From: JTS-RE37 sp041744575
Lineage (GTDB): Bacteria; Bacteroidota; Bacteroidia; Flavobacteriales; Flavobacteriaceae
Length of the DNA: 18,989 nt
NCBI GenBank assembly: GCA_041744575.1
Contig: JBGTKP010000043.1
Span: 1-18,989, forward strand
Reading direction: 5' to 3'
Below, piece by piece: positions 1-7,267 of the stretch. The notes below the pieces were generated by a model that worked only from the letters and a program-made list of their open reading frames with translations, was not told where the DNA came from and did no database searches. The stretch's first letter is position 1; each line of letters starts with the position of its first letter. Both the position numbers and the translations under genes were made by a program.

Positions 1-47
1 GATCGGAAGTTACAATTGAATACCATAATTTGAAATAACTATACCTT

Positions 48-647
48 ATGAGAAAGATTACAGTTTACATTTATTTACTAGTGCTTCCATATATGGGGGT
101 GCTGGGCCAGGATAACGACCTTGCTGAAAACTTCCCGGAGAGTATGCCTTCCGGTATCGAGAAAATGGAATTGTTGAAAAAACCTGCCTTCACAGAGGAT
201 AGTGAAACACGTAAAAAAGTGAAAATCACCCTGTTAGTTGATGTGGAAGGTCTTTTAAAAGATTCTGTTGCAGCCAATATTTATAGGTATTGTACTCTTT
301 CTGATAACAATAGTGGATATTCTGATTCAAAAAATTCAAAGGATTTCTTGTCTAAGGTTTACGGGGGGAGAAGGGTCAAATGGAAAGGTAGTTCGAAAAA
401 TGATATCGGCTCAATTACGATTGTTGAAATCAGAATTAATCCTGGGGATCCGATCCTTTTTAAAAAAGGCCGTACCCTGAAACGGAAATTTTGTAATATT
501 GGCGGGGGTGTAAAAAATGAGGAAGATTTTGATGAACAGCCTAGCCATTATTCCATAACCTTTAAGGTTAAAAAGGATCAGAGGAAATATGGGACTTTTA
601 CGCTGGATCCCAAATTGCGGGCTAACGCTAAAAGAACAAGTCAGTGA
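48..647 (+). CDS. Secreted protein of unknown function with cyclase-like N-terminus
   Basis: I do not recognise the main domain. The 199-residue product starts with a signal peptide (MRKI, then a hydrophobic stretch ending near LGQ at about residue 21), so it is probably exported. Residues about 20-50 (GQD, then GIEKMELLKKPAF) resemble residues 26-60 of the adenylate cyclase encoded at 1130-3019 (GQD, then GVEKMELLKNLAF). The rest (about 58-195) is a beta-rich, Lys-rich region with two Cys (residues 82 and 148 roughly) ending in TLDPKLRAN. This region is repeated, in broken form, directly downstream. The TGA stop overlaps a GTG that starts the broken copy (GTGA), which suggests an old translationally coupled pair. 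The ATG at 48 is chosen because the signal peptide follows at once; no good ribosome site is visible, as is usual in Bacteroidota. The function is unknown. The chimeric reading is inference from the aligned residues. Confidence 0.65.
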   Translation: MRKITVYIYLLVLPYMGVLGQDNDLAENFPESMPSGIEKMELLKKPAFTEDSETRKKVKITLLVDVEGLLKDSVAANIYRYCTLSDNNSGYSDSKNSKDFLSKVYGGRRVKWKGSSKNDIGSITIVEIRINPGDPILFKKGRTLKRKFCNIGGGVKNEEDFDEQPSHYSITFKVKKDQRKYGTFTLDPKLRANAKRTSQ

Positions 648-1128
648 AGATAAAAGTAATCCTGTTCTTGCCAACTGTAGCCCTGTTTAGCGGTGCAGGG
701 CCAGGCACGGACAAAGACTTACTAATTACCCTGACTGTTGACGTGGAAGGTATTTTAAGCCTTGGCTGTAACGGATGATGTAAAGATAATTCCATTTTGC
801 CAATTATCAGATGACCATATGATGCAGGTCCAGGCCCGAAGGATTACGCATCCATAGTCCATTTGGGAAGGGAAGTGAAATGGAAGGCTAAATCAAAAGA
901 TAACGGTTCGGTAAAAATTTTAATGTTTACCATTAATCCTCCTTTTCCAATCCTCTTTGAAGACGCTACCTCATGAAACGAAGGCATTGGCAGATTGCCG
1001 GGGATATCAGGAATGATGCAAGTCTGGATGAAGAGGTCAGCAATTAATCAATTTATTTTGTTATTAAAAAGGGATGGAAAGTTTACGGGCCATTTAGGTT
1101 GGATCCAAAATTAAAAGCTAACAACTGA
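644..1128 (+). pseudogene. Decayed tandem paralogue of the upstream secreted protein
   Basis: Read with frame changes, this stretch encodes a second version of the upstream domain. Matching blocks include LTVDVEGIL versus LLVDVEGLL, FCQLSDDH versus YCTLSDNN, KDYASIVHLGREVKWK versus KDFLSKVYGGRRVKWK, FTINPPFPILFED versus IRINPGDPILFKK, and FRLDPKLKAN versus FTLDPKLRAN. The order is collinear with the upstream gene. The reading frame is broken by a TGA near 769, a TAG near 858, a TGA near 974 and a TAA near 1046, with at least two frameshifts. The GTG start at 644 overlaps the upstream stop and is followed by a signal-like hydrophobic stretch (VILFLPTVALFSG). Its stop at 1126-1128 lies two bases before the cyclase start codon. 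This is a tandem duplicate that has lost function; the frame errors are too many to be sequencing errors alone. Confidence 0.8.
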
Positions 1129-1129
1129 C

Positions 1130-3019
1130 TTGGTGGAGTTCAAGAATTCGAGACGGCTCACTTTGATCCTATTGCTTCTAACAGGGTCATTTACAGGTAT
1201 CCATGGACAGGATCAGCGCATTGCCGATAGCCTGGCCGGGATCAACCGGGAGGGACGCCTTGCCGGTGTCGAAAAAATGGAACTCCTCAAGAATCTGGCT
1301 TTCCACGAAGGCAATGACTTGCAATTGGGCCTTTCCTACGCTGAGGAACTCATCACTTTGGCCCGGGAAGAAGATAACCCGGGTTACCTTTATAGCGGCT
1401 ACCTCCAGAAAGGGAATAAAAACGCACTGGCCGGGCAAATGGAACAGGCCCTGGAGGCTTATTTTCAAAGCGTTAAGGCCGCATCAGCTGCCTCATATCC
1501 CGTAGGGGAGGGAATTGCCTATATGGCGGTTGGAGATATTTATTCTCAGAAGAATGATAGCAGCAATGCTACCAGCTACTATGCCAGGGCCATTGACATC
1601 CTCCGTAAGACCGATGACCCCATTTCACTGGCTATCGCCCTGCTTAATGCAGGGGAATACCATATCCAAAATGCACAATATGACAAGGCTCTTACTTACA
1701 TCAAGGAAGCCGCGCCTATCTTTGAAATAAAGAAGCACGAGAGCGGTACGGCTTACACGCTCGGAAATATGGGGATGATATTTGCCGGCCAGGGCAATGA
1801 CAGCGTTGCAAGGACAAATTTTACTCAGGCGATCGCCCGACTAGAAATATTACAGGATTATGCGGCGATTGCGGAATACCTGGTTTACCTCTCGGAGGTC
1901 AATGCTCGGCGCGGAAATAGTACGTTGGCGGTTCTGGGTGCCCAAAGAAGCCTGGAGTTGGCCGCAACCTATGGCTTTAGGAACCGGATGGGGCCGGCCC
2001 ACCAACAGCTGGCCAACCTGTACGAAGCGATGGGTAAACCCGACGAAGCTTATCCGCATTACAAAGAATACATTGCTTACCGCGATAGCCTGACCAATCT
2101 TTCTACCGTCCGGCAAATGTATGATCTACAAACCAATTTTGAGGTGTCGCAGAGGCAGGCGCAAGTAGACCTGCTCGAAAAGAACGCAGAGATCCAGAAA
2201 TTGAAGGCGAATAAGCAGGGAAATATTATTATTGCCTCCTTTATAGCGCTGGGGCTATTATTCCTGCTTGCCATGGGCTTGTATCATCGCAATAAATATA
2301 TGCGCAAATCCACGCGGCTGATCGAAGAGGAGAAAGACCGTTCCGAAAGGCTGCTCCGAAATATACTCCCGGAGGAGACCGCAAAGGAACTCAAAGCCTA
2401 TGGCAGGGTAAAGGCCAAAAAATTTGATTCGGTATCCGTGCTCTTTACCGATTTTGAGATGTTCACAATGCATTCGGAACACTTGACCCCGGAAGAACTG
2501 GTGGCCAGCGTGGATTTCTATTTTTCCAAATTTGACGAGATCGTGGAAAAATATGGGCTGGAAAAGATCAAAACCGTTGGGGATGCCTATATGTGTGCCG
2601 GCGGACTTCCGTACCCATCTGAAGACCACGCAGTAAGGATGGTACAGGCCGCTTTTGAAATTTCCGAGTTCGTGGAGCAGGTAAAAACCGACCCGAGGGG
2701 TGACCAGAACCATTTTAATATCAGGATCGGGATCAATAGCGGGCCCGTGGTGGCCGGGGTGGTGGGGACCACAAAATTTGCTTATGACATCTGGGGAGAT
2801 ACTGTCAATGTGGCTGCCCGTATGGAATCCAATTCCCAGGCGGGGAAAGTCAATATTTCAGCAAATACCTATGAACTTGTTAAGGACTTGTTCGACTGCC
2901 AGTACAGGGGGCAGATAGCCGTAAAAAATAAGGGAACTATGAAGATGTACTATGTAAAATGCCCTAAAGCAACTAAGACAAGCGACCATGCAATTGCCGT
3001 TGCTTCCCAAAAGGAATAA
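1130..3019 (+). CDS. TPR-containing membrane class III adenylate cyclase
   Basis: This enzyme would convert ATP to cyclic AMP. The 629-residue order is: signal peptide (about 1-26, ending GIHGQ), TPR-like helical repeats (about 50-330), a short coiled region (about 340-362), one transmembrane helix (about 365-385), and a class III cyclase domain (about 430-610). The TPRs therefore face the periplasm and the catalytic domain the cytoplasm. Catalytic residues are all present: metal-binding Asp441 (LFTDFE) and Asp485 (VGDAY), adenine-selecting Lys481 and Asp553 (AYDIWGD), Asn560 and Arg564 (NVAARME). Lys plus Asp predicts an adenylate, not a guanylate, cyclase. The start is not ATG: TTG at 1130 or GTG at 1133, with the signal peptide beginning just after. 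The start sits two bases past the stop of the decayed gene, so coupling is likely. The periplasmic ligand or partner of the TPRs is unknown. Confidence 0.93.
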   Translation: MVEFKNSRRLTLILLLLTGSFTGIHGQDQRIADSLAGINREGRLAGVEKMELLKNLAFHEGNDLQLGLSYAEELITLAREEDNPGYLYSGYLQKGNKNALAGQMEQALEAYFQSVKAASAASYPVGEGIAYMAVGDIYSQKNDSSNATSYYARAIDILRKTDDPISLAIALLNAGEYHIQNAQYDKALTYIKEAAPIFEIKKHESGTAYTLGNMGMIFAGQGNDSVARTNFTQAIARLEILQDYAAIAEYLVYLSEVNARRGNSTLAVLGAQRSLELAATYGFRNRMGPAHQQLANLYEAMGKPDEAYPHYKEYIAYRDSLTNLSTVRQMYDLQTNFEVSQRQAQVDLLEKNAEIQKLKANKQGNIIIASFIALGLLFLLAMGLYHRNKYMRKSTRLIEEEKDRSERLLRNILPEETAKELKAYGRVKAKKFDSVSVLFTDFEMFTMHSEHLTPEELVASVDFYFSKFDEIVEKYGLEKIKTVGDAYMCAGGLPYPSEDHAVRMVQAAFEISEFVEQVKTDPRGDQNHFNIRIGINSGPVVAGVVGTTKFAYDIWGDTVNVAARMESNSQAGKVNISANTYELVKDLFDCQYRGQIAVKNKGTMKMYYVKCPKATKTSDHAIAVASQKE

Positions 3020-3211
3020 CGAGTAATGGCAACAAGGATACCAAAACCCTATGGAAACTTTGATTTTCCTTTAAATCATTACTTTTAATACCCATCACGT
3101 GGAGCTTACCGGGCCTAGAAATTGCCATGGGTAAGGTTTTGTGGCAAAAGTCGACAAATATCGCGGCGACCCGATTGATATATCCAGGAACTAATTTTAA
3201 AGAATCTGTTT
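3020..3211. other. Intergenic region upstream of the copper cluster
   Basis: These 192 bases separate the cyclase from the first copper gene. I see no convincing terminator hairpin after the cyclase and no clear match to the Bacteroidota -33/-7 promoter pattern, although a promoter for the copper genes is expected here. A short reading frame beginning at 3127 runs into the next gene in another frame and is not credible. Confidence 0.4.
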
Positions 3212-4093
3212 ATGAAAATGATACTTATACTCGCGGCCGTGGCATGCAGTTTTTCGCATGGTGCCGCGAATGCTCAGATCCCAAACCAGAAAAAGGAGAT
3301 AGTTGCACTGAAGGGCGACTTTGATAGTTGTAAACAGCTTATAGAAAGGGCAGGATCCGTGAAGAACCTGGTAGCGGTAGAATGGGAGCAGCATACCCAA
3401 TCCGCGACCCTGATCTATAACACGGAGCGAACAAACCGGGACAGGATCCTTAAACGGATCGCGCTTTCGGGATTCGATAACGAGTTATATTATGCTCCTG
3501 ATGAGGCCTACGCAGCCCTTCCAAAATGTTGCCGCTATGAAAGGGATAAAGCCGGGGAAAATTCTGGCGCAGAGGATGTGTTTATGGCTGATCATTCGAA
3601 GAATGGGATAAACTCACCACAAACACACGTTGTTACAAAATCCTTCATGGCCGCTGAATCAAATGATCCCCTGATCCCGGTGTTCGATGCCTACTTTAAC
3701 GTAAAGGATGCCCTTGTTGCTTCCGATGGGCAGGCTGCTTCGGGAAATGCCGCTTCTTTATTTAAAGCTCTGAACAATGTGAAAATGGAGTCACTGGATC
3801 AGGATTCCCATATGGCCTGGATGAAGGTAAGGACCGATCTGATTGAAGCAACCGAACAAATGGAAATGAACAAAGATGTAAATGCCCAGAGAAAAATATT
3901 TATGGACATTTCTGAAAACATGTACGTACTCATGAAAGCATCCAATCTTGAGAATCCAGCCTATTACCAGTTTTGCCCCATGGCCAACGAGGGCCAGGGC
4001 GCCAATTGGTTGAGCCTGGAGACAGAGATCCGAAACCCATATTATGGCACCCAGATGTTGAACTGCGGGAAAACGGTGGAGACCATTAACTAG
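3212..4093 (+). CDS. Periplasmic DUF3347 copper-associated protein with degenerate HMA-like domain
   Basis: A signal peptide (residues 1-21, ending ANAQ) sends this 293-residue protein to the periplasm. Residues about 28-95 have the length and pattern of a heavy-metal-associated (HMA) domain but keep only one Cys (Cys40, FDSCKQL) of the usual CxxC. A Cys-Cys pair (106-107) follows. Residues about 150-290 match the DUF3347 family, with its signature near the C-terminus: CPMANEGQGANWLS (Cys255, Met257), then NPYYGTQMLNCG (Met282, Cys285). Family members occur with copper efflux genes in Bacteroidota, and the conserved Cys/Met/His residues suggest metal binding. That role is inference, not demonstrated here. 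The gene is directly followed by the HMA-AraC regulator (TAG then ATG with no gap), so the two are surely co-transcribed. It could act as a copper chaperone or buffer for the oxidase at 7268. Confidence 0.85.
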   Translation: MKMILILAAVACSFSHGAANAQIPNQKKEIVALKGDFDSCKQLIERAGSVKNLVAVEWEQHTQSATLIYNTERTNRDRILKRIALSGFDNELYYAPDEAYAALPKCCRYERDKAGENSGAEDVFMADHSKNGINSPQTHVVTKSFMAAESNDPLIPVFDAYFNVKDALVASDGQAASGNAASLFKALNNVKMESLDQDSHMAWMKVRTDLIEATEQMEMNKDVNAQRKIFMDISENMYVLMKASNLENPAYYQFCPMANEGQGANWLSLETEIRNPYYGTQMLNCGKTVETIN

Positions 4094-4654
4094 ATGGAGC
4101 TTTACATCAGGAATATGGTATGCAGCCGCTGTATAATGGTGGTCCGGTCAGAGTTGGAAAAATTGAGACTGCACCCGGTTTCTGTGACGCTTGGAAAAGT
4201 TGAGATCGAAGAGGAATCCATACAAAAAGAAAGGCCTGCCCTCCTGGACAACCTGCGGGCCCTTGGGTTCGATATCATAGATGACAAGAAAAGCCGTATC
4301 ATCGATACCATTAAAACCCTCATTATCGACCTGGTACACAATAGGGATAGTGAGCTCAGTTATACCCTTTCCCAATACCTGTCCGGTCACTTATCTCAGG
4401 ACTACAATTCCCTAAGCAACCTTTTTTCTGAAGTCACCAACACCACTATCGAAAAATATTTTATCGCTCAGAAAATTGAACGGGTTAAGGAATTATTGAT
4501 GTATGATGAATTGACCCTTAAAGAGATCGCCTATAAACTCAACTACAGCAGCGTGGCCTACCTTAGCAATCAATTCAGGAAGGTGACAGGATTTTCGCCC
4601 AGTTATTACAAGCAATTAAAGAATCAGAAGCGGAAGCAGATCGAAGACCTGTAA
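4094..4654 (+). CDS. AraC-family regulator with N-terminal HMA-like metal-binding domain
   Basis: This 186-residue protein is a likely cytoplasmic metal-sensing transcription regulator. Residues 1-60 form an HMA-like fold with Cys10 and Cys13 in MVCSRC, the usual soft-metal-binding pair. Residues about 85-178 are an AraC-type DNA-binding domain with two helix-turn-helix motifs: LTLKEIAYKLNYSSVAYLSNQF and the GFSPSYYKQLK end are typical. No signal peptide or membrane segment is present. The ATG abuts the stop of the DUF3347 gene, and the copper ATPase gene starts 91 bases later. Copper binding to the HMA-like domain probably controls DNA binding and switches on the copper genes; this is inference from architecture and position. 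Because sensor and DNA-binding domain are on one chain, no kinase is needed. Confidence 0.88.
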   Translation: MELYIRNMVCSRCIMVVRSELEKLRLHPVSVTLGKVEIEEESIQKERPALLDNLRALGFDIIDDKKSRIIDTIKTLIIDLVHNRDSELSYTLSQYLSGHLSQDYNSLSNLFSEVTNTTIEKYFIAQKIERVKELLMYDELTLKEIAYKLNYSSVAYLSNQFRKVTGFSPSYYKQLKNQKRKQIEDL

Positions 4655-4686
4655 ATCTTACAACATATTCCCAAAATTACGTATTA

Positions 4687-4710
4687 TCTCCCCGGCTTTA
4701 AATCCGGAGA
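4687..4710. promoter_or_regulatory. Imperfect inverted repeat upstream of the copper ATPase gene
   Basis: TCTCCCCGG and CCGGAGA flank an AT-rich 8-base centre, forming an imperfect palindrome about 35 bases before the ATPase start. It has no T-run, so it is a poor terminator, and it is placed where an operator for the adjacent HMA-AraC regulator could lie. AraC proteins more often bind direct repeats, so this is only a candidate. Confidence 0.25.
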
Positions 4711-4745
4711 TTTGTTTCATTATATTAAACTAAAATCCAATAGCA

Positions 4746-7238
4746 ATGAGACATTCGTATCAAGTTCAGGGAATGACTTGTAATGGTTGCCGAGTTCATG
4801 TGCAGGAAGCGCTCAGCGGTGTAATAGGTGTCATTAAAGCCAGGGTGGACCTTGATCAGGGGACCGCATCAATAGAGATGGACTCCCATATCCAGCTCGA
4901 CAAGTTCCAGAAGGCGCTCGATGGTATCAATGGCCACTACACTATCTCACTTCCCGGAGAAAAGGAGGGGCATTCCCATGAAAAAAAAGAGGCTCCAAAA
5001 GGCAAGGGGACCGGCACTTATTATTGCCCCATGCGCTGCGAAGGCGAAAAAACCTACGACCAACCAGGTGATTGCCCCGTATGCGGGATGAATCTGGTAG
5101 AAGAGGTGTCTATGGCAGCCAATAGCTCAAAATATACCTGTCCCATGCATCCTGAAATTATATCGGGAGAGCCCGGATCCTGCCCCATCTGTGGTATGGA
5201 CCTGGTACCCATGGCAGGCGCAGAAGCGGCAGAAGATTCCAACTATAGAAAATTGCTTAAAAAATTATGGATCGCTGTGGCCTTTACGCTCCCTATCTTC
5301 CTTATAGCCATGTCGGAAATGATTGAGAATAACCCACTTTATAAAATACTGGACCAAAAGAACTGGAACTACGTTCAGTTGGCATTGTCCATTCCCGTGG
5401 TTTTTTATGCCACCTGGATGTTCTTTAAGCGGGCATGGAATTCACTCCGTTTTATGAATCTCAATATGTTTACCCTTATTGGGATAGGTTCTGGGATTGC
5501 CTGGGCTTTCAGCGTTTTTGCACTTCTTTTTCCTACCATTTTCCCCCAGGAATTCAGGACCCATGAGGGAAATGTATTTGTATATTTTGAAGCTGCCACG
5601 GTCATCCTTACCCTCGTTTTGCTGGGACAGGTACTGGAGGCCAGGGCGCATAGCCAGACCAGCGGAGCCATACGGTCCCTGCTCAACCTGGTTCCAGCAG
5701 TAGCTAACCTGGTGAAAGATGGGGAAGAAAGGACAATCTCCATTGACAAGATCAAAGTGGGCGATCTATTGCGTGTGAAGCCGGGTGATAAGGTTCCTGT
5801 TGACGGAAACATCACGGAGGGAAGCAGTACTGTGGATGAGTCTATGATAACTGGCGAACCCATCCCGCTGGAAAAGAGGGTGGACGACCCGGTAACTTCC
5901 GGTACCATTAACGGCCTGGGTTCTTTTGTTATGAAGGCTGAAAAAGTAGGGTCCGATACGCTTCTCTCCCAGATCATCCATATGGTCAATACTGCCAGTC
6001 GCTCCAAAGCACCGATCCAGAAACTGGCCGACAAAATCTCAAAATATTTTGTGCCAATTGTCATTCTAAGCGCGGTACTCACTTTTACAGTTTGGGCGCT
6101 CTATGGCCCTGAACCTGCCTATGTGTTCGCATTCGTCAATTCCATCGCAGTCCTCATCATCGCATGTCCCTGCGCCCTGGGGCTTGCCACTCCCATGTCC
6201 GTAATGGTTGGGGTGGGGCGTGGAGCTCAGGCAGGGATCCTCATCAAAAATGCGGAAGCCCTGGAAAATATGGATAAGGTGGATACCCTCATTATAGATA
6301 AGACGGGTACAATCACGGAAGGTAAACCCTCAGTTGAAAAAGTGGTGGTTACCAATGGTTACGATGAAGAGCTGGTAGTATCCCGGATCACTTCCTTAAA
6401 CCAGCAGAGTGAACATCCATTGGCTGAAGCGATCGTACAGTATGGAAAGTTGAGAAAAAGCCGGTTTTCTCCTGTCGTGGATTTTGAAGCGGTTGCAGGA
6501 AAAGGGGTCAGGGGCAAAGTGGGTGATGAAACGATTGCCCTGGGCAATGATAAGCTTATGATGCAATATGCTATTAGCATTCCGAAAACCCTGATTGGGA
6601 TGGCAGTGGAGGAGCAGGGTCAAGGTAAGACTGTTTCCTATATTTCAATCAATGGTAAAGTCGCCGGATATGTAACCATATTTGACGCGATTAAAGAAAG
6701 CAGTATGGAGGCCATCTCCGAATTAAAGCAAATGGGGATCGAAGTGATCATGCTGACCGGGGATAATAAGAATACTGCCAGGGCTGTTGCTGATAGATTA
6801 AACCTGGATCGGTTTAAGGCAGAGTGCCTGCCTGCGGATAAACTGGACGAGATCAAATCGCTCCAGGCACAGGGGAAAATGGTGGCCATGGCCGGGGACG
6901 GGATAAATGATGCGCCTGCGCTGGCACAATCGGATGTGGGCATTGCCATGGGTACAGGGACGGATGTGGCCATAGAAAGCGCTATGCTCACACTGGTGAA
7001 AGGGGATCTTAAGGGGATCGTGAAAGCAAAAAAACTAAGTCATAAGGTAGTGAAGAACATAAAGGAAAACCTGTTCTTTGCGTTTGTGTACAACGTGGTG
7101 GGAGTTCCTGTCGCGGCAGGGGTGCTGTACCCTGTCTTTGGACTGCTTATGTCACCGATGATCGCAGCCCTCGCAATGAGCTTCAGTTCAGTATCGGTTA
7201 TAGCTAATTCGCTGAGGTTGCGTTCGGTAAAAGTTTGA
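4746..7238 (+). CDS. copA: Copper-translocating P1B-type ATPase (CopA)
   Basis: This 830-residue inner-membrane pump would export Cu(I) from the cytoplasm using ATP. In order: an HMA domain (1-70, MTCNGC at 10-15), a His/Lys-rich linker, two short heavy-metal-binding modules (about 92-120 with CPMRCEG and CPVCGM, and about 130-156 with CPMHPEI and CPICGM), and then the ATPase core. Core motifs are all intact: TGE at 369-371 in the actuator, the membrane CPC at 474-476, the phosphorylated Asp518 in DKTGT, SEHPL at 555-559, TGDN at 671-674, GDGIND at 717-722, and the later YN (782-783) and MSFSS (811-815) that mark Cu(I) selectivity in family P1B-1. About eight membrane helices are evident. The gene follows the regulator after 91 bases and precedes the oxidase by 29 bases, so it probably shares a transcript with the oxidase. 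Confidence 0.96.
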   Translation: MRHSYQVQGMTCNGCRVHVQEALSGVIGVIKARVDLDQGTASIEMDSHIQLDKFQKALDGINGHYTISLPGEKEGHSHEKKEAPKGKGTGTYYCPMRCEGEKTYDQPGDCPVCGMNLVEEVSMAANSSKYTCPMHPEIISGEPGSCPICGMDLVPMAGAEAAEDSNYRKLLKKLWIAVAFTLPIFLIAMSEMIENNPLYKILDQKNWNYVQLALSIPVVFYATWMFFKRAWNSLRFMNLNMFTLIGIGSGIAWAFSVFALLFPTIFPQEFRTHEGNVFVYFEAATVILTLVLLGQVLEARAHSQTSGAIRSLLNLVPAVANLVKDGEERTISIDKIKVGDLLRVKPGDKVPVDGNITEGSSTVDESMITGEPIPLEKRVDDPVTSGTINGLGSFVMKAEKVGSDTLLSQIIHMVNTASRSKAPIQKLADKISKYFVPIVILSAVLTFTVWALYGPEPAYVFAFVNSIAVLIIACPCALGLATPMSVMVGVGRGAQAGILIKNAEALENMDKVDTLIIDKTGTITEGKPSVEKVVVTNGYDEELVVSRITSLNQQSEHPLAEAIVQYGKLRKSRFSPVVDFEAVAGKGVRGKVGDETIALGNDKLMMQYAISIPKTLIGMAVEEQGQGKTVSYISINGKVAGYVTIFDAIKESSMEAISELKQMGIEVIMLTGDNKNTARAVADRLNLDRFKAECLPADKLDEIKSLQAQGKMVAMAGDGINDAPALAQSDVGIAMGTGTDVAIESAMLTLVKGDLKGIVKAKKLSHKVVKNIKENLFFAFVYNVVGVPVAAGVLYPVFGLLMSPMIAALAMSFSSVSVIANSLRLRSVKV

Positions 7239-7267
7239 TCGGCAGTTTATCCAAAAAATACCAATAA

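Noticed and set aside
3127..3324. Open + frame of 65 codons before the DUF3347 gene
   Set aside because: Most of it overlaps the signal-peptide-bearing DUF3347 gene in another frame and its content looks random.
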